Part shown: positions 1-10,979 of the stretch, one piece after another
How the letters are laid out: the number at the start of each line of letters is the position of its first letter
Numbering within the stretch: the stretch's first letter is position 1
DNA from: Malachius bipustulatus
Taxonomy: Eukaryota; Arthropoda; Insecta; Coleoptera; Melyridae
Direction: 5' to 3'
Assembly: GCA_910589415.1 (NCBI GenBank)
Contig: OU342634.1
Location: forward strand, 14,381,144-14,445,143
Length of the DNA stretch: 64,000 nucleotides
Translations under genes and position numbers: made by a program
Notes under the pieces: model-generated
What the model was told of the DNA's origin: nothing
Seen by the model: the letters and a program-made list of their open reading frames with translations, nothing else
The model's database searches: none

Positions 1-1269
1 TCTAGAAGAATCTCTGATAATGATAATAATAATACGAGTTATAATTTCCAACTGGTAGATGGCAATGCGCCATGTAAGCTAATGTTTCCGATACTATATG
101 ACCACATTTAGTTTTCTCTATTCGAAACACTCCTTTGTCTGTGTGTTCTTGGTTGGTACGGCACACTGATGAGCTGAAAATAATCAGTGAACCGTCAACT
201 TTCAACGCATTTAGAGAACTGTATTATTATAGTAACTGTCAATGTATTATAATAACTGTAACTATATCTTTAGAACAAAACTGATGGTAGTAACTGACAG
301 TACTAAAAAAGCCATTTCGGGAAAGCAGCAAGCAGAAAATTTTAATCGCAATGCATGTTTCTGCACGCCGCTTCTCCGAAGTGTCTTTTTTAGTACTGGA
401 GATTTTGTTCTAGATGTATAGATCCCTTGACTAGTAGACTCTACTCTCGACTGACTGTTTTTCAAACCAGACACTATTCCCTTTTGCTGAGCGCAGCCTT
501 ATAATTCCTTTCTCCATTCTAGATGTCACCATTTGTCAAGGATAACTGTCAATGTACTTCTTATGCGCATAACTTACTGAAGGTTCTTTAATGTTGTATC
601 GCAGGAGACTGGCAACACTGCTTTCTCTCAAATGAATGTTGCCATGTTCATCATAACCTCAGATTTCTAGATAGTTTTCCAGCTTGGATAGGCTCTCATC
701 ATCATCAATTTGCAGTTTTAAAGCCAACTACTCACTAGTCACTACACAATACTTGCCGAGCACTTGCCTATGAGTATATGACGACGCGGCGTGCAACTCA
801 GATTTACCTGCCATGCTATTACTTGTACTTTTCATTCATTGTGGGTAAACTGTCCCGAAGGTCGTTTAATGTCAAAGGTCAAGTTTATGCAAAGTGTTTT
901 TCAAGACCGTGCCATACTACGTCTGATATCTACTAATATCCTTGGATTTTCAAGCTTTTTCTCCAATTTTTTAAGGCCGTATTTCTTTTTTTTTTGTGAT
1001 TTATTGGAACCAGGATGAGGCTCTATAAAGCCTTGTGTTGAATTTTTACTTACAAAATAAACATGTTCCATTACAGGCAGAAGAGAAAGCTGACACATCG
1101 AATTTAGAAATGTCAATTCATACATGACTTTTGACATTGACATGATTAATAATTAGGCAATCAAGTAAGTTATGTTTCACCAACATGGTAGAATCGTATA
1201 ATGACTAAATCGTAGATGATAGGGTTGGTGTTTAAAATTAGTCTTATCAATTATTTTAAATTACGGTAA
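1..1269. other. Intergenic, no gene recognised
   Basis: AT-rich sequence with many stops in all frames. The short open frames here show no codon structure, no recognisable domain and no splice context. I see no gene and no clear repeat. Confidence 0.5.
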
Positions 1270-1676
1270 TATAGTAGGATTAACTTTAAAAAGTCAGATG
1301 TGACGTCTCACTAACCGTCCGAATTAATATTTTTAATTTCACCAGAAAATGTCAAACAGTTAATTGTCAAGTTGTGAACGAGCGTAATTATTGAAGGAAT
1401 CATTCAAAAAATGAATTGAACCGCTTACGTCAGTTTGAGAGCCACTGACAACTACATAAAATTTATTCACGTAATGACATTCTATCCTCTGTGTTGTGCA
1501 TTTAATTCTCATTCAAGACCAATGTTGACGTATACTTATTTATGCGGGATGGAGTGTTTAGACAAACTGGACGGTTACTATAAAAACCACGTATATGAAA
1601 CAAAATAAATCGAACTATCAAAAGGATGTGTATTCTTAATCGATACGTATGACTTTTTAGACTTTATTGGACTATA
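1270..1676 (+). mobile_element. MITE, family A, copy 1
   Basis: First of three near-identical copies of about 407 bp (the others are at 3908 and 5449). It starts TATAGTAGGATTAAC and ends ATTGGACTATA. The two ends are imperfect inverted repeats sharing TATAGT and an internal AAAAAGTCA-type block. It encodes nothing convincing and looks like a non-autonomous DNA element of the TA-targeting type. Relative to the other copies it has an extra base that shifts the small open frame they share, so that frame is not under coding constraint. Confidence 0.8.
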
Positions 1677-2035
1677 CTGCTGTTTAGCTTTGTAAAACAC
1701 CCCTCTATTACCCCCACTACATGTTGTCTGCTCGCGACCGGCTGACTACTCTCAGCGTTGCCACATGCTATTCGTTTTACTATAGTTTTACCCAAATTAC
1801 AATAAATCAAGGGGGCCATTACTTACATTATCGCCTTCCTCGCATATCGTCTCAAGGCTTTCCATTATTATTATTATTCCCAAAATATCAACAACCGGTA
1901 GATCTCATCTTGGTTCTTTTTAAAAAAATGGTGCTCAAAAACCAGTGATAAATCATTTTATCACTCAAGAACCTGGAAAAACAAAACATATTAATACAAT
2001 AATAAATTTACACTTTCAGAGAGATTTTCTTGGTA

Positions 2036-2074
2036 CCGCTAGTGCTAGTGCTAGTAGTACTAGTACTAGTACTA
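2036..2074. repeat. Microsatellite of TAGTGC / TAGTAC units
   Basis: A short run of six-base units, first TAGTGC-like and then TAGTAC-like. It is a simple sequence repeat with no other associated feature. Confidence 0.8.
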
Positions 2075-3795
2075 TGATTGCTACCTACATCTGATAACAG
2101 ATAACAGTAAACATTAGAACAGATCAATTATTATTATTTGTTATTTATTTTATTATTGAGAAAAACAGACCAATAACAATTGGGAAAGCACCTCAACCAG
2201 AATCTGACAAGTAGTTGTTGAAATAATAGTCGAATGATTTGATTTTGATAGAAGAAGTAGTAGGATCAAGATCAAGGTGGCACAGGCCAGAGGAAAAGAA
2301 AGACGAATTTTCTCACAGAACACTTTCATCATTTTCGAGGATGATTTTTTAGGTCACAGCCGGATTATGGTGGAAGACCGAAGACTCACCTGAAATTGGC
2401 GAACGAACAATAAAATCGCACACATGCACCCTAAATGCTGTTGTAAACATTTGTGACGAGCACTTTCATATTCATATCCTTGCCGTGAATTAAGGCCGCA
2501 GAACTTGAAACCTAACCCCTATTGTAGATTCGATGAGAGATACATTTTCTAGACCACATCCAGCGAAAATGTTTGATGATCATTAAATAGACACGACACT
2601 GAAACGGGGAACTCAAATTTTACTGGATTATTTACGTAAATGTTTAATATTTTGAGTAAATTTTAGAAAAGCCCAGTTTACAAACACACTGGGCACCCAT
2701 GGTGGACCTCTATCGGTAAATTTTTGACAGCCAATTGGAAAACATTACAACATTACAGGTACTTAATATTATTGGCGGATCGTTTTGAAATTATCATTTT
2801 GTTACTCGTTCTGATTCAACAATACGCTAAATTTAACAAAAATGAGAAGCGTCAAGAAATTCTACCGTTATTAATAATTCTCATTAATTAATAGAACTGG
2901 CAGAATTAATTTTATGCGCCCAATTAATCTTTTATTAAATATAGTAGGTGCCTATTTTATTTTCGTTAAGTTTAAAAATAATAAGGTAAGTATATTATGA
3001 ACAATTAATTAATATAAAATAATCGTCCTGAAGGCTGCTTAAATAAATACATATTTGAAATAATATAAAGTGGAGTCTTCATTATCCGAGTATCCGACAG
3101 TTCCGATCATCAGTTTCATTCAGTCAGCACATTCAATTATTATTGAAACTGCAGCTGAATTATTGACAGTTGACACTTCATAAATTGTCATAAGAATTTT
3201 AAGAACTGTAAATAATAACGACCTCTCTTTTTATCACTTATAATCTGCATGAGAGAAACAGAAAGCTGCAAAAATTAATAATTACCAATTATTTACATTA
3301 TTAGCATACAATAAAAATTCCTTGTCATAAATAACATGGATGCGTTCTGAAAAAACACCCTGGTACACAGTACACACACTGGGTTGGGTTTAATAATAAA
3401 TTGTGCAGTCTATGGTTAAATTTTTTTCTAAATAGGCTGCCAAGGTCACATATGTCACATGAAATGTCACACCATTGATTTCATATCTAAAATTTTGTAG
3501 GTTAAATGAGGAATCTCATTATATTACAAATGTTTATTTATTTGGAAATAAGATACATACCTATTTTAAGGTTTCTTTTGATTATACTTAACTCTGGGTG
3601 TTAATTCATTATAATATTAGGTAGTCTAAAAAATAATAAGCACCTATTTGTAAAGAACATTTTATTGGAAAATTGTTCACAAATTACAAATTTATTAATT
3701 AATGAAAATTTTAACCGTTGATAATTTACTATTCAGAATCATAAATAAATACCTATACCTATATATAATCAATTCCATAAATGAATTTATATCGG
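2075..3795. other. Intergenic, no gene recognised
   Basis: AT-rich, with no open frame of interest and no element boundaries that I can define. Confidence 0.4.
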
Positions 3796-3907
3796 GTGAT
3801 CCACAAAATTTTTCATCAACTTAATTGTGCCTTTGGAAGAAGAGAGCATGCGCTATTGCAGTCATGTCTGAGCTCATTTTACTAAAATAATTCTGAAATA
3901 ACTTTTG

Positions 3908-4313
3908 TATAGTAGGATTAACTTCAAAAAGTCAGATGTGACGTCTTACTAACCGTCCGAATTAATATTTTTAATTTCACCAGAAAATGTCAAACAGTTA
4001 ATTGTCAAGTTGTGAACGAGCGTAATTATTGAAGGAATCATTCAAAAAATGAATTGAACCGCTTACGTCAATTTGAGAGCCACTGACAACTACATAAAAT
4101 TTATTCACGTAATGACATTCTATCATCTGTGTTGTGCATTTAATTCTCATTCAAAACCAATGTTGACGTATACTTACTTATGCGGGATGGAGTGTTTAGA
4201 CAAACTGGACGGTTACTATAAAAACACGTACATGAAACAAAATAAATCGAACTATCAAAAGGATGTGTATTCTTAATCGATACGTATGACTTTTTAGACT
4301 TTATTGGACTATA
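3908..4313 (+). mobile_element. MITE, family A, copy 2
   Basis: Same family as 1270-1676, with the same TATAGT...ACTATA ends and near-identical interior. It sits at the left edge of another inverted-repeat element inside family B. It contains an intact 67-codon frame shared with copy 3, explained by the recent common origin of the copies. Confidence 0.8.
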
Positions 4314-5315
4314 AAGTCTATTTTTTATTTAGATGGACTTGTCAAACAGCTGTTAAGTTGGTACCCTGTGCAATCTTTAAACAGTAATTTTCATATTGTC
4401 GGATGGTAGCCTGTTTTCTTGACCTTGGCAAAACATTTACGTTGTGACTAAAGTAACGGCAACATTCCCCGATTCGTGTATAGGCTATGACGTCACCTGC
4501 ATAACATGTTTCCTAGTTGTAAGTTGCTCAGTTATAAAACGCAAGTTAAAAACTTCAAATTACTTTATTTTCTTCGAAAATAGTCCTTTTTTAGAAGTTA
4601 TTCGTTTTTTGAGGATAAATTTAACTGTTGCTTGGATTGACTATAATAATCTAATGACGTTTTGCGAAAACTAGGTCTGGGTCCTCAGTCGGCACTCTAG
4701 TCACAGCGAATCGCCAGAAACTTGAAAAGTTGAAGTTGTCAAATTGACAATAACCAAATTATCAAATTAAAAATTATTAAAATGCTCAGGCAGGTAAATT
4801 TATTTCAAAAGAAAGAAAAGAATGAATCATCAAATGCTATAAACATTAGCGATTGAAAGATGTTTCTCCAGATTAAGCAAAAATACAGTTTAATCAGATT
4901 CCTTGAAATATTCCTTGAGAAATTCTTAAAAAATGATTTAAATAATGTAAGTACCTCTATTTGTCAAGAATAGATCTTCTATTTTCAACATTTTTACATA
5001 AAACTAAGAAGGAATCGGTCTAATATCTTACATATATAAGAGTTATAAGAGTAAATAGCTAGGTGCTTACACTTACAAGTCTCTAAAATTTTCCAATTTA
5101 TTACCTCTAGAAATTGCGTTTATAATTTTTCTAATTTTAAATTTTGAAATAAAATGACATTTCAACTAATCGACATAACCTAAATTAATTTAGTAACCAT
5201 TCTAGTGACTATTTTGGTAACAACTATCACCATAACCAACCTAATCAGTCTTGTTGCCAATCGTTCCCCTAGAATTTTGACTTGGTGGAATCCATCTAAA
5301 TAAAAAATAAAGTAT
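4311..5315. mobile_element. TIR element nested inside family B
   Basis: The left end reads GTCTATTTTTTATTTAGATG and the right end is close to its reverse complement, ending near 5313 in a TATA. Together with MITE copy 2 this accounts for the 1.4 kb absent from the family B copy at 27734. No coding sequence is recognised. The exact ends are uncertain by a few bases because TATA is shared with the MITE. Confidence 0.55.
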
Positions 5316-5448
5316 AGTTCAAATTCTCATGTATCATATTTAATTTCAATTCCTGTCAGTTTTATTAAAATAATAAAGATATTGCGAAAACAATATACAT
5401 ATAATTATTCATGACTATAATTATTTAAGAACGTGATGAAATTACTGG

Positions 5449-5854
5449 TATAGTAGGATTAACTTTAAAAAGTCAGATGTGACGTCTCACTAACCGTCCG
5501 AATTAATATTTTTAATTTCACCAGAAAATGTCAAACAGTTAATTGTCAAGTTGTGACCGAGCGTAATTATTGAAGGAATCATTCAAAAAATGAATTGAAC
5601 CGCTTACGTCAGTTTGAGAGCCACTGACAACTACATAAAATTTATTCACGTAATGACATTCTATCCTCTGTGTTGTGCATTTAATTCTCATTCAAAACCA
5701 ATGTTGACGTATACTTATTTATGCGGGATGGAGTGTTTAGACAAACTGGATGGTTACTATAAAAACACGTACATGAAACAAAATAAATCGAACTATCAAA
5801 AGGATGTGTTTTCTTAATCGATACGTATGACTTTTTAGACTTTATTGGACTATA
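5449..5854 (+). mobile_element. MITE, family A, copy 3
   Basis: Third copy, with the same TATAGT start and ACTATA end. It differs from copies 1 and 2 by only a few substitutions, indicating recent activity. Confidence 0.8.
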
Positions 5855-6639
5855 TGTTACTAAACACCTACCTTAATTGTCACTTTTTTATGATATGACA
5901 TTTTTTACCACCATTCTTCATAAATTTTGTTATTTTTTGTGCTTTCGAAGTGAAATTATAAAATGGTAAATGATAATTGGAACATTCAAAAACCTAAACT
6001 CGAACGGAAACGTCAAATTGAAATATTGTTTTATCCTGATTCAGAAAGACAGAATATTCTGAGTTTCTGAGATAACAACGATTTAGGGTACCTGTATTAC
6101 CGACACTAAGGCTAGTATGGGTCAGTGTCGGTAATGCAGAAACTCAGTACCACTCGTACTCAGCAGATATCGTTACTGTTCCTGGTTAGTTTCTTTACTC
6201 TAACAAAGTTCATTATGCAAGTAGTCATGTTTTTGTTTATTGTTCTATGATTTGTAGATCTTTCATTGGAGTAGTTATCACTTACACACCTACCAATTGT
6301 TTGCGTTTTATCTGGCAGACATGCTTCATTTTATTCAAGGCAATAGTTGATGAAAAATTTTGTGGATCACACGATACCATACATCTAATACTACTATACT
6401 ACTAGTGGGGGTGTGGAGATGGAGGAAATACCACTGTGCAGACATAATATCTTTCTATCTTTAGCTCGTCGAATGTACCTTGGTCCTACTCGCATGTCCG
6501 AGAATTGAACACGCCTACAATATATGCCATCGCGCACAACGGGTCGAGGTACTCTAAAAATAGATATATACAGGGTGTCCCAGCTTATTCGAAGCGGTCT
6601 CTGTAGGCCAAACGATGGACTTTTTCAAAAAACTTTTTG

Positions 6640-7310
6640 AAAATTCAAGTACAGGATCACAATGGCCATAATTTTAAATTATTTTGGAGTATACAGAGTG
6701 TCCCATATGACAGTGGCATATCAAAGTTATGTTTTTTTAAATGGAATGCTCTAATGTTATTGCATTTTTAGATTGTCTGAGAAGAGAAAATAAGATTGAC
6801 TTTTACAGTTGGTGTTTAAATTCAGAAGTTTATGAGTTATAAACAAGTGAAAATCGTCATTTTTCAAGTACAACGAAAACGGCCGAAGATAGAGCAAAAC
6901 GGCTTACATGTCCCTGTTTTACTTTTTCATGTACTATCCTATCATGTAGATGAAATGTTTATACAGGGTGATAAAAAATTTGAAAAATGCTGAGATTTCT
7001 CCACGCGTCGCCAAATAAAAAAATCAAAGAAAGTACAAATGTTTCTATACCATATAGGATAGTACATGAAAAGTTAAAATAGGGACATGTAAGCCGTTTT
7101 TCTCTATCTTTAGACGTTTTCGTTGTACAGGGCCTTGAACTTGAAAAATGACGATTTTCACTTGTTTATTATAACTAAAAAACTTCTGAATTTAAACACC
7201 AACTGTAAAAGCCAATCTTATTTTCTCTTCTCAGACAATCTAAAAATGCAATAACATAGGAGCATTCTATTTAAAAAAACATAACTTTGATATGCCACTC
7301 TCATCCCATA
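6640..7310. repeat. Foldback module with about 250 bp arms
   Basis: The left arm (about 6700-6955) is repeated in reverse complement at about 7050-7305 around a spacer of roughly 100 bp. The same module, including the spacer, lies inside the hAT-type foldback at 41194-42950. Confidence 0.85.
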
Positions 7311-8835
7311 CAGCACACCCAATAACGATTACGGTGTGTTTGCATTTGTGACAATGTATCTAGAAGCAGACACAAGGTGACACAATTTTACGATGTAAAC
7401 GTGCTAACGTTTACACACCTTAGGTACATAGGTATGCACAAAGGTTAAACGTCCGCCTCACAATGTAGTCACAGTATTCCATTTATATATACACAAAGTA
7501 AGTGATCTACAATGTGTCATCGTATGCTACCAGTGATTGTGTATTATACTTGCTCTGCATACACATTGTATTTGTCCTATTAATTTTGAATGTAAATGTA
7601 CTATACCGTGTATATGTAGCACTTTCGTCCCGTGTATACACACTCTACATAAAACTATACTTTTCATGAACTAGGGTACTTCAGGGAGATAAAAGTTTTG
7701 CAGCCTGACTTTTCGTATTCGTATTTTACCAATGAATTTATTGATTGTTACCTATTATCTTTGTTATTTTGGGAACGAAAGGTCGGACTGCGAAACTTTT
7801 ATTTTCCAGAAGTATCTATAGAGCTAGCTCAAGAAAGGTAGTTTTAAAATTGTTCCATTTTTCCTTCCATATAATATCTTATATGTCGTTATGTCTTTAT
7901 GGAAGTTCTGTATTTCACTCTATAGGTACCTATATAGTTACACTATTATAAAACATTATTATTTATGCAAATAAAAACAGAAGTAGGAATAAAACACTGG
8001 AATATTACAAAACTTTTATAAAAATATCAAAATCTGTCAAAAACAACACAGTTAAAATGCAAAAATATAGGTATTATACATCGGCAGTCTTTGCGGCAGC
8101 CCTCTTCTCAGCCATTCTCCTCTTTTTTTAAATTTTCCCCGATCGTCACCGCCTGTAAATACAAAATATTTCAGTGTTGAGGGACGAGAATTTTCATTAA
8201 TTTTCTGCAATTTAAGCAATAATAAAAAGTCCGGATTTATGTATAAATCATCAGAAACACTATCACTTGCAGATTGTTTATACATATTATGCACAGTGCT
8301 ATTACTTTACGTGGTGTATACACAAAATTTAATAGCTATATATAGGCTCTTCATATGCCTGAAATTTTGTTGGAAAAATGTATGGAAGTCGTTAAATTTA
8401 AAATTTCTAACAATCCAAAATCCAATACAATTAAGGTACATAAAACTTATAGGTAATAATCCAACGCGTATCTATGGATGTATGAACGGTAAATCACAAT
8501 ATTCTAATAACGAATGTTTATACAACGTAAAGATCGTTTCATCAAAATGTTATTAATTTTAGGTACAAAAAGCATACAATAATATTAAACATTAAACGTT
8601 TCAACATCAATAATAATAATCCTATATAGGAGTAATAACGTATTTAAAAACCTTTACTTACCTCATAAAATCCTTTTCAAGCTGCACACTCACACAGAGA
8701 ACACTTCCGAGCTTCGAAATGAAATTAAAATGGCTGCTGGCACTGCTTTGCTTTACCACTCTTTTATAGAAATGCGTGAACACATGGTCGGTGTGCATAC
8801 GATGACTCTTATGCGCGCGCATGTTTGAGCACCAA

Positions 8836-9197
8836 TGTAGACACAACAATACACAACTATGGAGTGTATATATTGTTTTTTGTATTATGTGTAAATGTCG
8901 CACGTTTACAGGGTGTGTGCAGTAGACACAAGATACACAGTCAGTATGCATACACCAATCTGCTCGAATATGTAGACACAACGAAACACAACCATGGAGT
9001 GTATATATTGTTTTTTGTATTATGTGTAAATGTCGCACGTTTACAGGGTGTGTGCAGTAGACACAAGATACACAGTCAGTATGCATACACCAATCTGCTC
9101 GAATGTAGACACAACGAAACACAACTAAGGAGTGTATATATGATGCTTTTTATTATGTGTTTACGACGCATTTTTACATGGTGCGTACAGTAGGCAC
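8836..9197. repeat. Tandem repeat, about 134 bp unit, 2.7 copies
   Basis: Units begin TGTAGACACAAC at 8836, 8971 and 9104 (spacing 135 and 133 bp). The first two are nearly identical and the third is diverged and partial. Open frames on both strands here are by-products: unit length is near a multiple of three. Confidence 0.9.
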
Positions 9198-9639
9198 AAA
9201 TAATATTTAAAGCATCACACATACATATGACTTATACGTTGTGGGTATCATGTACGGACGTCAAATTTCATCATTTAAATAGTTATTTTTTACGTCATAT
9301 AAAAATGTTTTGAATCTTAATTGCATACAGTATACAATGATTAGACACTGTATCACATAATTATATCGATATAAAAATAGGTGTATCTCATTTGTGTATG
9401 TCATTACTAGATCAATAATTCGATCCACATTAACGTCTTTTGTTCCTCAAGTGTTTATCTTGTAGAGACGTAATTTTATTTGGACGTGCTGTATGGGATA
9501 TGGGACACTCTGTATACTCCAAAATAATTTTAAATTATGGAGATTGTGATTCTGTACTTGAATTTTCAAAAAATTTTTCTAAAAAGTCCATCGTTTGGCC
9601 TACAGAGACCGCTTCGAATAAGCTGGGACACCCTGTATA

Positions 9640-10640
9640 TATATATATATATCTGATTTTTAAAATTAGAAATGCGGTCTCCATACACCAGCATCATTAT
9701 TCGATAAAATGATGAAAAGTTCAGTCTTACAATAACTTCAGAATGTTGAGGTAAATTTTGTTCTTCCACTTCTCATTCTTCTTATTCTTGGAAATAGTAA
9801 ATATTTAAAGGAACTTTGCAACTGCAGAAGGAAGAAGACTTAAGACGTTCACCATTCATATAGTCATCTTCAAGATATTGAATCAAATCTGCCACCATCT
9901 GTTTGTCAAAAGTTGACGACAAAGCCAGGGCGATGTTGTAATCGAATATTAAATTTATTGTTTCTGAATATTGTTAATGTCAAAAATGTTCCATTATTGG
10001 TCTCTTTTAATAATAACCTTCAAATTCTAGTTGTCAATGCTAGTGTCATAATGTTCAATGTTACAACGCAACATAAGCTAATATGACCTTGACAAACTAT
10101 TTTGAAAATAATTAAAGTGTACCACCTGTATTAGCTGCAACAAAACAAAAGCCGTCGTGGTAACAACAAAGACTTTTTATGAATAATATTAGCTTAGCCG
10201 TGTTCTTTTTATGTCAATTTTCGAATCATACTAATCATAATTTAATTTTGATTTAATTTAGAGCCAAAAGATCGCATCATGCAGACATTATTCAAAGGAT
10301 ATGTTTCATATTCTAGGTCTATGGAATCGAAAGTAATCAGAAAATTTTCACGATTCGTTAAGGTTACGAATCGTAATCACAAAAGTAGCCAGAGTGAGTC
10401 AAGAGAATAAAAGTTACTTACTTTGAATCCGGATTGTAATACCCGGTTCGATTCATGTTCGATTGCAATACTGTCACGCATGCGTAGTAAATGATTGCAG
10501 CTACTTTTAGTAATAGTCGATGAGTTTTCATCTGTTGCAAATTCAAGTGCTGCGATTGGTTGTTTTCCTTGCCGGGTGTTAGAACATCGTCCAATCACTG
10601 ATCAGCTTTTTGACTTTATTGACATTTCTCGGTTCCGTTT
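9640..10640. other. Intergenic sequence upstream of CycA
   Basis: No gene recognised. A 9 bp perfect inverted repeat (ACGATTCGT at 10350-10358 and its complement at 10366-10374) lies about 600 bp before the CycA start codon and could be a regulatory palindrome, but that is a guess. Confidence 0.35.
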
Positions 10641-10654
10641 TTACCGGTTTGTTG

Positions 10655-10876
10655 ATAACCGTTGAGTTTTTGCGGGAGGCGAAGATATCGCGAAAACGAT
10701 TTTTAATTTTCGTCTCAGATTTCGGGTCCATTCTCATCCATTTGACCATTTTTCGGTTAGAATTGGTGCGGTGCGGTAGGGTCGGTAACCGTTGAAGATA
10801 AGGAAACGGTTATCTGTTCTGTTGAAGTCAACTTTTTTCATTTCATTCCCGAATCCGAATCGCTCCAACCGGTTAA
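10655..10876 (+). promoter_or_regulatory. Cluster of Myb-like and E2F-like motifs upstream of CycA
   Basis: Within about 220 bp there are three Myb-type cores (AACCGTT at 10657, AACCGTT at 10787 and AACGGTT at 10805) plus a related AACCGGTT at 10867. There are also two E2F-like stretches (TTTTGCGGGA near 10667 and TCGCGAAAA at 10688). Myb-MuvB and E2F complexes control G1/S and G2/M genes, cyclin A among them, in Drosophila and mammals. The motifs are visible; their function is inferred. The transcription start is not determined. Confidence 0.5.
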
Positions 10877-10979
10877 TTTTCATCGTGTTCAAAGAAGGAA
10901 AATGCGTTTTCTTTGTTAAAGATCGATTCGTTGAGTTTGTCCTTTGATTATTATCCCTTTACTGATCCAGATTCTGAAA

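Larger units (their letters stand above)
3796..6370 (+). mobile_element. TIR DNA element, family B, with nested insertions
   Basis: The ends are inverted repeats: GTGATCCACAAAATTTTTC at the left and its complement at the right. A shorter copy in the opposite orientation at 27734-28321 shows the uninterrupted arrangement. In the present copy the sequence stops matching at 3907 and resumes near 5314, so about 1.4 kb was inserted there. A second stretch, starting near 5337 and ending near 5970, is also extra and includes MITE family A copy 3. No transposase is visible, so both copies are probably non-autonomous. Confidence 0.75.
6571..9635. mobile_element. 3 kb CAGGGTG-ended TIR element, TA target site
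   Basis: The left end CAGGGTGTCCCAGCTTATTC and roughly 145 bp following it recur as a reverse complement at 9490-9635. TA dinucleotides flank both ends, as expected of Tc1/mariner-type targeting. Inside lie a foldback module (about 6640-7310) and a 135 bp tandem repeat (8836-9197). No transposase frame is recognised, so it is probably non-autonomous or composite. Confidence 0.75.

Noticed and set aside
4073..4276. 67-codon open frame repeated at 5614-5817
   Set aside because: It lies inside MITE copies 2 and 3 and is broken by a single-base shift in copy 1; no domain and no start context. Identity reflects recent duplication of the MITE, not coding constraint.
8658..9122. 154-codon and 122-codon frames on opposite strands
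   Set aside because: Both are translations of the 134 bp tandem repeat; internal repetition and overlap on both strands show they are artefacts.
10944..10979. Upstream extension of the CycA frame from a TTG
   Set aside because: Non-ATG start; the ATG at 10980 is the first in the frame and gives a normal N-terminus.
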